Source of the DNA: Clostridiales bacterium
GTDB lineage: Bacteria > Bacillota > Clostridia > Oscillospirales > Oscillospiraceae
DNA length: 64,000 nucleotides
Assembly (NCBI GenBank): GCA_004557075.1
Contig: SFEX01000005.1
Location: forward strand, 10,554 to 74,553
Direction of reading: 5' to 3'
Shown here one piece after another: positions 7,925 through 16,558 of this stretch. Every line of letters starts with the position of its first letter. Within the stretch, counting starts at the first letter, position 1. The position numbers and the translations under genes are program-made. The notes beneath the pieces were generated by a model. It was not told the DNA's origin. It made no database searches and worked only from the letters and a program-made list of their open reading frames with translations.

Positions 7925-8047
7925 AAACCAACAAAGCAAAATTTGCCCTGTTGTCTACTATATAATATTAGACCTCGGGGCGCAGACGGGAAAGTTCGCT
8001 TTTCCGAGTACCTGTGAAGTCATTTTATAATGAAGGAGGGAAGTACA

Positions 8048-8518
8048 GTGCCCAGAAGAGGTAATGTTCCCAAGAGAGAAATTTTACCCGATCCTATGTA
8101 CAATAGCGTGCTGGTAACAAAGCTCATCAACGCTATTATGCTGGACGGCAAAAAGGGTGTTGCTCAGAAGGTCGTTTACGACGCTTTTGACATCATCAAG
8201 GAGAAGACCGACAAGGATCCCCTCGAGGCCTTCACCGAAGCAATGAACAATATCATGCCCAGCCTCGAAGTCAAGGCTCGCCGTGTCGGCGGTGCAACAT
8301 ATCAGGTTCCTATCGAAGTAAGACCTGCGCGTCGTCAGACCCTCGGCCTCCGCTGGCTGGTTGGCTATGCCCGTAAGCGCGGCGAAAAGACCATGAAGGA
8401 ACGTCTCGCAGGTGAGATCATGGATGCCTGCAACAACCTCGGCGCATCCGTCAAGAAGCGCGAGGATACCCACAAGATGGCAGATTCCAACAAGGCATTC
8501 GCGCACTTCAGATGGTAA
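8048..8518 (+). CDS. rpsG: 30S ribosomal protein S7
   Basis: S7 is a primary assembly protein of the 30S head. The 156-residue length is the family norm, with YQVPIEVRPARRQTLGLRWL and the C-terminal HKMADSNKAFAHFRW typical of bacteria. The GTG at 8048 follows GGAGGG by 8 nt; the in-frame ATG at 8030 is within the ribosome-binding region and is not used. It is 123 bp behind rpsL and 18 bp before fusA in the str operon. Confidence 0.97.
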   Translation: MPRRGNVPKREILPDPMYNSVLVTKLINAIMLDGKKGVAQKVVYDAFDIIKEKTDKDPLEAFTEAMNNIMPSLEVKARRVGGATYQVPIEVRPARRQTLGLRWLVGYARKRGEKTMKERLAGEIMDACNNLGASVKKREDTHKMADSNKAFAHFRW

Positions 8519-8536
8519 TCTTATCAGGAGTAGATT

Positions 8537-10612
8537 ATGCCCAGACAGTATTCACTTGAAAAAACCAGAAATATCGGAATCATGGCTCACATTGATGCCG
8601 GAAAGACTACGACCACAGAGCGTATCCTTTACTATACCGGCGTTAATTACAAAATTGGTGAGACCCATGAGGGTACCGCGACAATGGACTGGATGGAGCA
8701 GGAGCAGGAGAGAGGCATAACCATAACTTCTGCGGCTACCACCTGCCATTGGAGAGATACCCGAATTAATATCATCGATACCCCGGGTCACGTTGACTTC
8801 ACCGTTGAGGTCGAGCGTTCACTTAGAGTTCTCGACGGCTGCGTAACAGTCCTCTGTGCAAAGGGGGGAGTTGAGCCCCAGTCCGAGACCGTTTGGCGGC
8901 AGGCAGATCATTACAATGTCCCCAGAATGATATACATTAACAAGATGGATATCATGGGAGCAGATTTCTATCATGTGCTTGACATGGTGCATGACAGGCT
9001 CAAATGCAATGCCGTGCCCATTCAGCTCCCGATCGGAGCCGAAGCGGACTTTCGGGGCATAATCGACCTGGTCGAAATGAACGCCCGCATTTATTACGAT
9101 GATCTCGGCAATGATATGCGCACCGAGGAGATACCCGAGGATATGCGCGAGCTTGCCCAGGAATATCGCACAAATATGCTGGAGGCAATTTCGGACTTCG
9201 ATGACGAGATAATGATGCTTTATCTCGAAGGCGAGGAAGTTCCGCAGGATATGATCCGAGCAGCCGTCAGAAAGGCCACCTGCGCCGTAAAGATGGTGCC
9301 CGTCGTCTGCGGTACATCTTATAAAAACAAGGGCGTGCAGAAGCTGCTCGACGCTATCGTCGATTATATGCCCTCACCGCTGGATATCCCCGCCATTGCG
9401 GGTACAAATCCCAAGACCGATGAGGAGGAGACACGCGCCGCTTCCGACAGCGAACCGTTCTCCGCACTTGCGTTCAAGATCATGACCGACCCCTTTGTCG
9501 GACGTCTCAGCTTCTTCCGTGTGTACTCCGGTACGCTGGAAGCGGGAAAGACGGTTCTCAACTCCTCAAAGGGTCAGCGCGAGAGAATCGGACGCATTCT
9601 GCTTATGCACGCAAACCACAGAGAAGACCTGACTACGGTCTACTCCGGTGACATTGCGGCCGCAGTCGGCCTCAAGAATACCACCACCGGCGACACTCTC
9701 TGTGATGAAAAGGCTCCCATAGTCCTTGAATCCATGGAATTTCCCGAGCCCGTTATCCGCGTCGCTATCGAGCCCAAGACCAAAGCCGGTCAGGAGAAGA
9801 TGGCGATCGCCCTGCAAAAGCTTGCGGAGGAGGATCCAACCTTCAAGACCTACACCGATGAGGAATCCGGCCAGACGATAATCGCCGGTATGGGCGAGCT
9901 CCATCTGGAGATAATCGTTGACAGACTTCTCAGAGAGTTCAAGGTCGAAGCAAATGTCGGCAAGCCTCAGGTTTCCTATAAGGAGACTATCACACGCGAA
10001 GCTACCGTCGATACCCGCTATGCCCGCCAAACCGGCGGCAAGGGTCAGTTCGCGCACTGCAAGATCATCGTTGAGCCGAACGAGTCCGGCAAGGGCTATG
10101 AGTTTATCAACAAGATCACCGGCGGCGCGATCCCCAAGGAGTATATTCCTTGCGTTGACCAGGGTATTCAGGGCGCAATGCAGGCAGGCGTACTGGCAGG
10201 CTATCAGGTCGTGGACGTGAAGGTCACTCTTATCGACGGCTCTTACCATGAGGTCGACTCGTCTGAGATGGCGTTCAAGATCTGCGGCAGCATGGCGTTC
10301 AAGGAAGCCTGCGCAAAGGCAGGACCCACGCTTCTGGAGCCCATTATGAAAGTCGTTGTAACGGCACCCGATGAATACATGGGCGACGTTATGGGCGATA
10401 TTAACGCAAGAAGAGGCCAGATCGCAGGCTCTGAGATCAACAACGGCGCCGCGATCATTGAAGCAAACGTTCCTCTTGCGTCCATGTTCGGTTACGCTAC
10501 CGATCTGCGCAGCAAAACGCAGGGCAGAGCTACCTACAGCATGGAACCGAGCCACTATGTTGAGCTGCCTAAGAATCTTCAGGAGACTCTTACCGGCGCT
10601 CGCAAGGGCTAA
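8537..10612 (+). CDS. fusA: Elongation factor G
   Basis: EF-G is the GTPase that translocates tRNA and mRNA on the ribosome. At 691 residues it is full length: G1 AHIDAGKTTTTERIL, G2 around RGITITSAAT, G3 DTPGHVDF, G4 NKMD, then domains II-V, with the domain IV loop region GGKGQFAHC. The ATG at 8537 follows AGGAG. It lies between rpsG and tuf in the str operon. Confidence 0.98.
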   Translation: MPRQYSLEKTRNIGIMAHIDAGKTTTTERILYYTGVNYKIGETHEGTATMDWMEQEQERGITITSAATTCHWRDTRINIIDTPGHVDFTVEVERSLRVLDGCVTVLCAKGGVEPQSETVWRQADHYNVPRMIYINKMDIMGADFYHVLDMVHDRLKCNAVPIQLPIGAEADFRGIIDLVEMNARIYYDDLGNDMRTEEIPEDMRELAQEYRTNMLEAISDFDDEIMMLYLEGEEVPQDMIRAAVRKATCAVKMVPVVCGTSYKNKGVQKLLDAIVDYMPSPLDIPAIAGTNPKTDEEETRAASDSEPFSALAFKIMTDPFVGRLSFFRVYSGTLEAGKTVLNSSKGQRERIGRILLMHANHREDLTTVYSGDIAAAVGLKNTTTGDTLCDEKAPIVLESMEFPEPVIRVAIEPKTKAGQEKMAIALQKLAEEDPTFKTYTDEESGQTIIAGMGELHLEIIVDRLLREFKVEANVGKPQVSYKETITREATVDTRYARQTGGKGQFAHCKIIVEPNESGKGYEFINKITGGAIPKEYIPCVDQGIQGAMQAGVLAGYQVVDVKVTLIDGSYHEVDSSEMAFKICGSMAFKEACAKAGPTLLEPIMKVVVTAPDEYMGDVMGDINARRGQIAGSEINNGAAIIEANVPLASMFGYATDLRSKTQGRATYSMEPSHYVELPKNLQETLTGARKG

Positions 10613-10676
10613 ACAACTATCAGGCAAAAAATAAGTATTTATTATTATTTGTATCAATTTTACGGAGGTTAAAATT

Positions 10677-11879
10677 ATGGCAAAGCAGCAATTCGACAGA
10701 TCCCTGCCCCACGTCAATATTGGCACTATCGGTCATATCGACCACGGCAAGACCACTCTGACCGCAGCTATCACCAAGTTCCTTGCAATGCAGGGCAACG
10801 CTGAGTACACTGACTACTCTTCCATCGATAAGGCTCCCGAAGAGAGAGAGCGTGGTATCACCATCAATACCGCACACGTTGAGTACAGAACCGCAAACCG
10901 TCACTATGCACACGTTGACTGCCCGGGCCATGCTGACTATATCAAGAACATGATCACCGGCGCAGCTCAGATGGACGGCGCTATCCTCGTTATCGCCGCA
11001 TCCGACGGCCCCATGGCTCAGACCCGCGAGCACCTTCTGCTTGCCCGTCAGGTTAACGTTCCTTCCGTCCTCGTATTCCTGAACAAGTGCGATCAGGTTG
11101 ACGACGAAGAGCTCCTCGAGCTGGTTGAGATGGAAGTCCGCGAGCTGCTCGACTTCTATGGCTTCCCCGGAGACGACACCCCCATCATCCGCGGTTCCGC
11201 TCTTAACGCACTCGTTTGCGAGTCCACCGACGTCAACGCTCCCGAGTATGCCTGCATCAAGGAGCTCATGGACGCAGTTGACACATGGATCCCCACTCCC
11301 GACCGCAAGGCCGACCAGCCGTTCCTCATGCCTATCGAGGACGTATTCACCATCTCCGGTCGCGGCACCGTTACCACCGGCCGTGTAGAGCGTGGCCGTG
11401 TTAAGGTTGGCGATAAGGTTCAGATCGTTGGCCTGAAGGACGAGATCTCCGAGACCACCGTTACCGGTACCGAGATGTTCCACAAGCTGCTCGAGTACGC
11501 AGAGGCTGGCGATAACGTCGGTACTCTTCTCCGTGGCGTTGCAAAGAAGGACGTAGAGCGCGGACAGGTTCTGGCAGCTCCCGGCTCCATCAAGCCCCAC
11601 ACCAAGTTCAAGGGCCAGGTTTACGTTCTGTCCAAGGACGAGGGCGGCCGTCATACTCCTTTCTTCAACAACTACCGTCCCCAGTTCTACTTCCGTACCA
11701 CCGACGTTACCGGCGTCATCACTCTGCCCGAAGGCACTGAGATGTGCATGCCCGGCGACAACGTCGACATGGACGTTGAGCTGATCACCCCGATCGCAAT
11801 CGAGAACGGCCTGCGTTTCGCTATCCGTGAGGGTGGCCGCACTGTCGGTTCCGGCGTTGTTATCGCAATCAACGAGTAA
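10677..11879 (+). CDS. tuf: Elongation factor Tu
   Basis: EF-Tu carries aminoacyl-tRNA to the ribosome. The 400-residue protein has G1 GHIDHGKTTLTAAI, G2 RGITINTAHVEY, G3 DCPGHADY, G4 NKCD and G5 GSAL, then both beta-barrel domains ending VIAINE. An ideal GGAGG lies before the ATG. The codon choice is strongly biased, as expected for the cell's most abundant protein. It closes the str operon and is followed by a strong bidirectional terminator. Confidence 0.98.
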   Translation: MAKQQFDRSLPHVNIGTIGHIDHGKTTLTAAITKFLAMQGNAEYTDYSSIDKAPEERERGITINTAHVEYRTANRHYAHVDCPGHADYIKNMITGAAQMDGAILVIAASDGPMAQTREHLLLARQVNVPSVLVFLNKCDQVDDEELLELVEMEVRELLDFYGFPGDDTPIIRGSALNALVCESTDVNAPEYACIKELMDAVDTWIPTPDRKADQPFLMPIEDVFTISGRGTVTTGRVERGRVKVGDKVQIVGLKDEISETTVTGTEMFHKLLEYAEAGDNVGTLLRGVAKKDVERGQVLAAPGSIKPHTKFKGQVYVLSKDEGGRHTPFFNNYRPQFYFRTTDVTGVITLPEGTEMCMPGDNVDMDVELITPIAIENGLRFAIREGGRTVGSGVVIAINE

Positions 11880-11892
11880 TATTGACCTAATC

Positions 11893-11922
11893 AAAAAACA
11901 GCCCCATCGGGGCTGTTTTTTT
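11893..11922. terminator. Bidirectional terminator between tuf and the DUF4830 gene
   Basis: A6 then CAGCCCCATCGGGGCTG then T7: a stem flanked by A and T runs, so it works on both strands and serves the convergent genes. A 30-bp identical copy lies at 44046-44075 after glyA. Confidence 0.9.
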
Positions 11923-11934
11923 CTATATAATGAC

Positions 11935-12390
11935 TTACCTTATCCCGTGCATAAAGCCGTCGATCGCGGCAGAGTGGATATCGCCGCCGATGACTCTTGA
12001 GCTTTTGACGTACAATGTAGCGTATACTGTTGAGGTGCAGCTATCATAGTTCGTGACAATATATGTGTACTGCTTGCACTCAAGCCCCGCATAGGACACA
12101 AAGTCATAGCCCTGCTCTGTCTGCATTTCGCCGTAATCGGCGAGGGCGCCCTCAAAATCTCTTGGCAGCAGTACGGTGCGGCTCTCCTCGCTGTCAGGGT
12201 CGATTTCCCAACCGTATGCTTTCAGATACTTTTCTCTGCCATCGAGACTTGACACATTCAGCAGCTCACTGCTGCTGAAAAGAGAGCGCGGATTTGAGCA
12301 TAGTATAACGGCAGCGGCTAAAACTATGCCTAAGATTATGAGAAATATGACCGCGCTTTTTTTCGTCAGCTTTAAACATTTTGTAAACAT
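11935..12390 (-). CDS. DUF4830 domain protein, membrane-anchored
   Basis: The protein has 151 residues. One N-terminal transmembrane segment (about residues 12-32, KKSAVIFLIILGIVLAAAVI) is followed by an extracytoplasmic domain matching DUF4830 (YLKAYGWEIDPDSEE, VLLPRDFEGALADYGEMQ, GYDFVSYAG, YTYIVTNYD). Function is unknown; such proteins are common and single-copy in clostridia. It faces tuf across a shared terminator and is divergent from the pseudouridine synthase gene. Confidence 0.75.
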   Translation of the reverse strand: MFTKCLKLTKKSAVIFLIILGIVLAAAVILCSNPRSLFSSSELLNVSSLDGREKYLKAYGWEIDPDSEESRTVLLPRDFEGALADYGEMQTEQGYDFVSYAGLECKQYTYIVTNYDSCTSTVYATLYVKSSRVIGGDIHSAAIDGFMHGIR

Positions 12391-12458
12391 ATTCGTAATA
12401 TTAGCCTTTTCCTATTAAAATTTCCTATACTTTATGTTATAATGCAAAAGGTGATTTT

Positions 12459-13169
12459 ATGCCAACAATGAGACTGGACAAGCTTTTATCGGAATGCGGT
12501 GTGGGCTCCAGAAAAGAGATCAAGCAGCTTATAAAAAGCGGCAGAGTTTCCGTTGACGGTTCCGCCGCAGCCTCGCCTGAGCAGAAGCTCGATACGGATA
12601 AGGCGGACGTGTGCCTTGACGGTAAGAAGATAGCGTATGCAAAATACCGCTATTATATGATGAATAAGCCTGCGGGAGTTCTGTCGGCGACTGATGACGG
12701 AAAGCAAAAAACCGTTCTTGATCTTACGACGCCCGAGATGAAAAAGATGGGTCTATTCCCGGTGGGAAGACTGGATAAAGATACGACGGGACTTCTTATC
12801 CTGACAAATGACGGCGATTTCGCACATCGCGTCATATCCCCGAAATCGGAGATAGTAAAGGTATATCATGCGCGAACCGAGACCCCCGTCAACGATGCGG
12901 ATATAGCTGCTTTCGCGGATGGCCTCACACTTGGAGACGGTACAAAATGCCTCCCGGCAGGGCTCAAACCGCTGCCTGACGGAAGCTGCCTTGTCGAAGT
13001 CATGGAAGGGAAGTACCATCAGGTAAAACGCATGCTGGCCTCTCGCGGAAAACCCGTAACGGAACTCAAACGCCTTTCAATAGGCGGATTGAAGCTGGAC
13101 GAAAGCCTTTCTCCGGGCTCTTTCAGAGCTTTGGAGCAAAATGAATTGTGCAGTGTGATGAGGAAATAA
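12459..13169 (+). CDS. Pseudouridine synthase, RsuA family (16S rRNA type)
   Basis: An N-terminal S4 RNA-binding domain (residues about 4-60, MRLDKLLSECGVGSRKEIKQLI) precedes the RsuA/RluB catalytic domain. The catalytic Asp lies in GRLDKDTTGLLILTNDG near residue 106, and the later KYHQVKRML segment is typical. It isomerises a uridine in rRNA to pseudouridine; by subfamily this is most likely U516 of 16S rRNA, though RluB-type specificity cannot be excluded by eye. The ATG at 12459 follows AAAAGGTG; a second ATG three codons later is also possible. Confidence 0.88.
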   Translation: MPTMRLDKLLSECGVGSRKEIKQLIKSGRVSVDGSAAASPEQKLDTDKADVCLDGKKIAYAKYRYYMMNKPAGVLSATDDGKQKTVLDLTTPEMKKMGLFPVGRLDKDTTGLLILTNDGDFAHRVISPKSEIVKVYHARTETPVNDADIAAFADGLTLGDGTKCLPAGLKPLPDGSCLVEVMEGKYHQVKRMLASRGKPVTELKRLSIGGLKLDESLSPGSFRALEQNELCSVMRK

Positions 13170-13257
13170 TAACAAAAAATCCCCCCTAATATTTGGTGCT
13201 TTTAGCGAAGAAATTAGTGCTATTTTAAAAAATCCACAATTTTAAGATAATATTCTA

Positions 13258-13286
13258 TTGAAAAACGCACAAAAAAGTATTATTAT
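13258..13286 (+). promoter_or_regulatory. Promoter of the PucR/CdaR-type regulator gene
   Basis: TTGAAA at 13258-13263 and TATTAT at 13281-13286 are 17 bp apart, 63 bp before the gene. A second -10-like TATAAT lies at 13295. Confidence 0.55.
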
Positions 13287-13348
13287 GTATGAAGTATAAT
13301 TGCAGGGCTATCGTTAAAATACCCATAGACTGAAGGGGAGGAAAAGCC

Positions 13349-14449
13349 ATGTCCAGCAGAATATTTCAGAGTGTTATTATTCAGATAAAAGAAGCAACGG
13401 ACAGATGCATAGGCGTCATCGACGATCAGGGATTTGTCATCACATGCAGTGAGCTTCCCATGATCGGCTCCCGGCTCAATGATTTTCAGAGCATAAACTA
13501 TGATGCATCTGCGCCCGTGCTTGTAAGCGGTATGCGTACATATAAGGTCCTCGGCAGCGGCGGCAAATTTGATTACGCCGTGTTTGTTGAGGGCTGCGAC
13601 GAGATGGCGAAGGTGAGCTGCATGATGGCAGCTGTGGCCTTCAATGAAGCAAAAACCAACTATGAGGAGAAGTACAATAAAGCGGCTTTCCTCAAAAATA
13701 TTATTTCCGATAATATCCTCCCCGGAGATGTTTATGTCAGAACAAAGGAACTGCATTTTGCACCTGATGTGCCGCGCGCTCTTCTGCTTATACGGCAGGT
13801 AGACCGCTCCGATGTCACGAGCGTTGAGGTACTGCAAAGCCTGTTTCCGGATAAGCAGCATGACTTTGTTATCAGCATAAACGAGACGGATATTGTTGTC
13901 ATAAAAGAGCTTCCCAGCGGCGGGAACAGCGCCGAGGTAAAAGCAATCGCGGAGAGCATAGAGACTGTGCTCAAAACCGAATTGCAGATAAAATGCATTA
14001 TCGGTATCGGCACCACGGCGCGCCACCTGCGCGAGCTTGCAGACCGCTATAAGGAGGCACAGATAGCAATTGATGTCGGCCGTGTGTTCGACGCGGAAAA
14101 GACTATCATCAGCTATGAAAATCTCGGCATAGGCCGTATTATATATCAGCTTCCCACGACCCTTTGCGAAATGTTTTTGAACGAAGTGTTCAAGAAAAAC
14201 CCGCTTGAAACACTTGATGAGGACACGCTTGAGACGATAAATAAGTTTTTCGAGAATAACCTCAATGTTTCCGAAACAAGCCGCAAGCTGTATGTTCACC
14301 GCAATACTCTGGTGTACAGGCTTGAGAAAATCAAGAAGATCACCGGACTTGACCTGCGCGAATTTGACCACGCAATAGTGTTCAAGGTGGCAATGATGGT
14401 CAAGCAGTATCTTGACTCAGTCAATAACAACGGGCGGCACAGCATATAG
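13349..14449 (+). CDS. PucR/CdaR-family transcriptional regulator
   Basis: The 366-residue protein has the layout of sugar-diacid/PucR regulators: an N-terminal sensing domain (about 1-130), a central GGDEF-like part (about 140-260) and a C-terminal PucR helix-turn-helix (about 305-360, NLNVSETSRKLYVHRNTLVYRLEKI, GLDL). Members respond to small metabolites; the ligand here is unknown. AAGGGGAGG stands before the ATG. It sits upstream of ftsEX, separated only by a copy of the dispersed repeat. Confidence 0.82.
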   Translation: MSSRIFQSVIIQIKEATDRCIGVIDDQGFVITCSELPMIGSRLNDFQSINYDASAPVLVSGMRTYKVLGSGGKFDYAVFVEGCDEMAKVSCMMAAVAFNEAKTNYEEKYNKAAFLKNIISDNILPGDVYVRTKELHFAPDVPRALLLIRQVDRSDVTSVEVLQSLFPDKQHDFVISINETDIVVIKELPSGGNSAEVKAIAESIETVLKTELQIKCIIGIGTTARHLRELADRYKEAQIAIDVGRVFDAEKTIISYENLGIGRIIYQLPTTLCEMFLNEVFKKNPLETLDEDTLETINKFFENNLNVSETSRKLYVHRNTLVYRLEKIKKITGLDLREFDHAIVFKVAMMVKQYLDSVNNNGRHSI

Positions 14450-14451
14450 CA

Positions 14452-14724
14452 TAAGCATAAGGCGAGTATACGAACCCGTTTTTAAGCGGATATTGTCGGC
14501 ACAGGCTGCGTTTCGCTCAATCACAAGGCGACAGCCTTCCTCAATCACGAAGCCTTGCCTGTACCACCACTCTCTCGCTTAAAAATCTTCGACCTCTGCA
14601 AATGGATTTTTGTTCTTTATCAAGGCAGAGGACGTAGGAATACTCGCGTATTTCAAGGACGATAACGCAGATAAAGGGCAAAAAGACTTTGCAGAGGCGG
14701 GTTCGTATGCTCGTCTTATGCTTA
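14452..14724 (+). repeat. Dispersed palindromic element, copy A (273 bp)
   Basis: The ends are 27-bp inverted repeats with two mismatches (14452-14478 and 14698-14724), starting TAAGCATAAG and ending CTTATGCTTA. Inside are two arms: TTTTTAAGCG (14479) pairs with CGCTTAAAAA (14576), and CCTCTGCAAA (14593) with a T-rich strand pairs with its complement ending GCAGAGG (14697). Smaller hairpins sit in the arms, such as AAGGC-GACA-GCCTT. It starts 2 bp after the regulator's stop and ends 37 bp before ftsE. It has no plausible ORF. Copies B and C are at 17727 and 56459. MITE-like or a mobile structured RNA. Confidence 0.85.
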
Positions 14725-14761
14725 AGGGACGCTGCATCAAAATCCTCAGGAGGAAACCCCA

Positions 14762-15454
14762 ATGGTTCAAATGAACAATGTAACGATGGTTTATGAAAAC
14801 AGCGACGTTGCTGCGCTCGATAACATAAGCCTGACGATCAACGAGGGCGAGTTTGCTTTCCTTGTAGGCCCCTCCGGTTCCGGCAAGACAACGATAATAA
14901 AGCTGCTCACGGGCGAGATCATGGCCTCGGATGGCGAAGTCATTGTAAATGGCTTTAACATGGGAAAGCTCAAGCGCCGCAAAATGCCGATGATGCGCAG
15001 AACGCTCGGCGTTATTTTCCAGGACTTCCGTCTTATCGACAAGATGACGGTATATGATAACGTTGCCTTTGCGATGCGCGTTGTAGGCGCGGGGAATAAG
15101 GAGATCAAAGACCGTGTGCCGAAGGTTCTTGAGCTTGTCGGGCTTGAAGGCCGCGAAAAGCGCCTCCCGGCGGAGCTTTCCGGCGGCGAGCAGCAGCGCG
15201 TTGCCATAGCGAGGGCGCTTGTAAACGATCCCACTATGATAATCGCAGACGAACCCACCGGAAACCTTGACCCGGTGCGCAGCCTTGAGCTTATGCTGCT
15301 GCTTGAGAAAATAAACAGTATGGGAACCACTATTCTTGTGGTCACTCACGAAAAGGAACTGGTCAACGCTTTCTCAAAGCGCGTTATTGCCATTGACGGC
15401 GGACATCTGATCAGTGACGGAATGGACGGGTATTACAGCTATGAAGTTGAGTAA
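14762..15454 (+). CDS. ftsE: Cell division ATP-binding protein FtsE
   Basis: FtsE is the cytoplasmic ATPase of the FtsEX complex, which uses ATP to activate peptidoglycan hydrolases at division or elongation sites. Its 230 residues carry Walker A GPSGSGKTT near residue 36, signature LSGGEQQR, Walker B IIADEPTGNLD and the H-loop VTHEK. GGAGG precedes the ATG. Its last 14 bp overlap ftsX. A dispersed repeat separates it from the regulator gene upstream, so its promoter lies either inside or before the repeat. Confidence 0.95.
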   Translation: MVQMNNVTMVYENSDVAALDNISLTINEGEFAFLVGPSGSGKTTIIKLLTGEIMASDGEVIVNGFNMGKLKRRKMPMMRRTLGVIFQDFRLIDKMTVYDNVAFAMRVVGAGNKEIKDRVPKVLELVGLEGREKRLPAELSGGEQQRVAIARALVNDPTMIIADEPTGNLDPVRSLELMLLLEKINSMGTTILVVTHEKELVNAFSKRVIAIDGGHLISDGMDGYYSYEVE

Positions 15455-16328
15455 ATACGGGTATCTTATAGGCGAGGGCTTCCGCAATATATTTACGCAT
15501 GGCTTTATGTCCTTTGCCTCTGTTACGATAATAATCGCCTGCCTCATAGTCATGGGCAGCTTCACGCTTTTGGATATCAACGTCAATCAGATCGTTGACG
15601 ACATCGGCGACCAGAATCAGATCCTTGCGTATGTTGACGAGAGCATGAGCGCTCAGGAGGCGTCCGCTACCATTCAGACTAAGCTTGAAGCTCTTGATAA
15701 TGTTGCGAGCGTTGATTTTGTCAGCCGGAGCGAGGCAAGAAATGACTTCATGGAAAAATACGATGACAGCCTCATGGAGGGCATCGACGATGAGGTCTTC
15801 CGCCATCGCTTTGTCGTCCAGCTTGTCGATTTGAGCCTCATGGATGAGACAAGAGGCGAGATCGAACTCGTTGACGGAATTGAAAAGGTCAACGCGCCCA
15901 CCGATTTTGTGGATAAGTTTATCTCTGTTCGCAATGTAATAAGCATCGTTTCCCTTGCGCTTATTGTGATCCTCGGCTTTGTGTCGCTGTTTATAATGAG
16001 CAATACGATAAAGCTTGCCACCTACGGTAGACGCGAGGAGATCGCCATCATGAAGATGGTCGGCGCGTCAAACAGCTTTATCCGCTGTCCGTTCATCGTT
16101 GAGGGCCTCGCCCTCGGCCTCATCGGCGGAGGCCTGGCGTTTCTGGCGCAGTGGGGACTGTATGCCGCGCTTGAAAGCAAGGTGGCTCAGACCTTGGCTA
16201 TCTCTTTTATTGAGATCGTGCCGTTTACCAATGTATGGCCCTTCGTGCTTGGCACCTTCCTCGCGGTTGGTGTACTTGTCGGTGCGGTCGGCGGCGTTAT
16301 AGCCATAAGAAATTACCTCAAGGTGTGA
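15441..16328 (+). CDS. ftsX: Cell division protein FtsX (permease-like)
   Basis: FtsX is the membrane partner of FtsE. Of 295 residues, an N-terminal transmembrane segment (about 20-42) is followed by an extracellular loop (about 45-165), where hydrolase activators bind, and three more transmembrane segments (about 170-195, 215-240, 262-290). The GRREEIAIMKMVGAS motif typical of the FtsX/MacB fold links them. The ATG at 15441 overlaps the end of ftsE by 14 bp; the in-frame upstream ATG at 15414 is inside ftsE and less likely. Confidence 0.93.
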   Translation: MKLSKYGYLIGEGFRNIFTHGFMSFASVTIIIACLIVMGSFTLLDINVNQIVDDIGDQNQILAYVDESMSAQEASATIQTKLEALDNVASVDFVSRSEARNDFMEKYDDSLMEGIDDEVFRHRFVVQLVDLSLMDETRGEIELVDGIEKVNAPTDFVDKFISVRNVISIVSLALIVILGFVSLFIMSNTIKLATYGRREEIAIMKMVGASNSFIRCPFIVEGLALGLIGGGLAFLAQWGLYAALESKVAQTLAISFIEIVPFTNVWPFVLGTFLAVGVLVGAVGGVIAIRNYLKV

Positions 16329-16338
16329 GGAGAGTATA

Positions 16339-16434
16339 ATGAACAGAAAACTTATTGGATCGATACTTGCAATAATTCTTGTGTTGTCTATGGTACTCAG
16401 CCTTGTACTGACGGTGATACCTGTCGGGGCATAA
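16339..16434 (+). CDS. 31-residue signal-peptide-only ORF, possible remnant of an FtsEX-linked hydrolase gene
   Basis: AGGAG precedes ATG at 16339, 10 bp behind ftsX. The 31-residue product is one classical Sec signal: basic start MNRKL, a hydrophobic core of about 20 residues and an A-type cleavage end VIPVGA, then TAA. In related clostridia ftsEX is usually followed by a secreted murein hydrolase or activator gene, and this could be the surviving signal peptide of such a gene after deletion. It could also be a genuine membrane microprotein. No mature domain follows in any frame before the S41 gene. Confidence 0.5.
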   Translation: MNRKLIGSILAIILVLSMVLSLVLTVIPVGA

Positions 16435-16441
16435 TTCCTTT

Positions 16442-16467
16442 GACGGAGAAAAGCCGTCGGGGTTTTA
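16442..16467 (+). terminator. Weak terminator-like hairpin after the microprotein ORF
   Basis: GACGG at 16442-16446 pairs with CCGTC at 16454-16458 and is followed by GGGGTTTT. The stem is short, so termination would be partial. Confidence 0.35.
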
Positions 16468-16488
16468 ACTGAAACGGCGAAAAATAGC

Positions 16489-16521
16489 TTGACTGGCAAT
16501 CTTTAGCTGATTGCCAGTCAA
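16489..16521. promoter_or_regulatory. 13-bp perfect inverted repeat before the S41 protease gene
   Basis: TTGACTGGCAATC at 16489-16501 and GATTGCCAGTCAA at 16509-16521 pair perfectly around a 7-nt loop, ending 22 bp before the AAAGGAG of the protease gene. No T run follows on the plus strand, so an operator or a 5'-UTR hairpin is more likely than a terminator. Confidence 0.5.
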
Positions 16522-16558
16522 ACGTGCTGTTTTGCCCATCCTGAAAGGAGAAAATACC

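Noticed and set aside
7961..7966. TATAAT between rpsL and rpsG as an internal promoter
   Set aside because: No -35 box at a workable distance (TTGCCC is only 12 bp away).
9566..10726. 386-codon open frame antisense to fusA
   Set aside because: Shadow of fusA codon bias; the sequence shows no protein-like motifs.
10620..11894. 424-codon open frame antisense to tuf
   Set aside because: It mirrors the strong codon bias of tuf, has no ribosome binding site or family likeness, and shares the tuf footprint exactly.
14541..14762. Antisense 73-codon ORF inside repeat copy A
   Set aside because: The frame is not kept in copies B and C, while the stem structures are, so the element is not protein coding.
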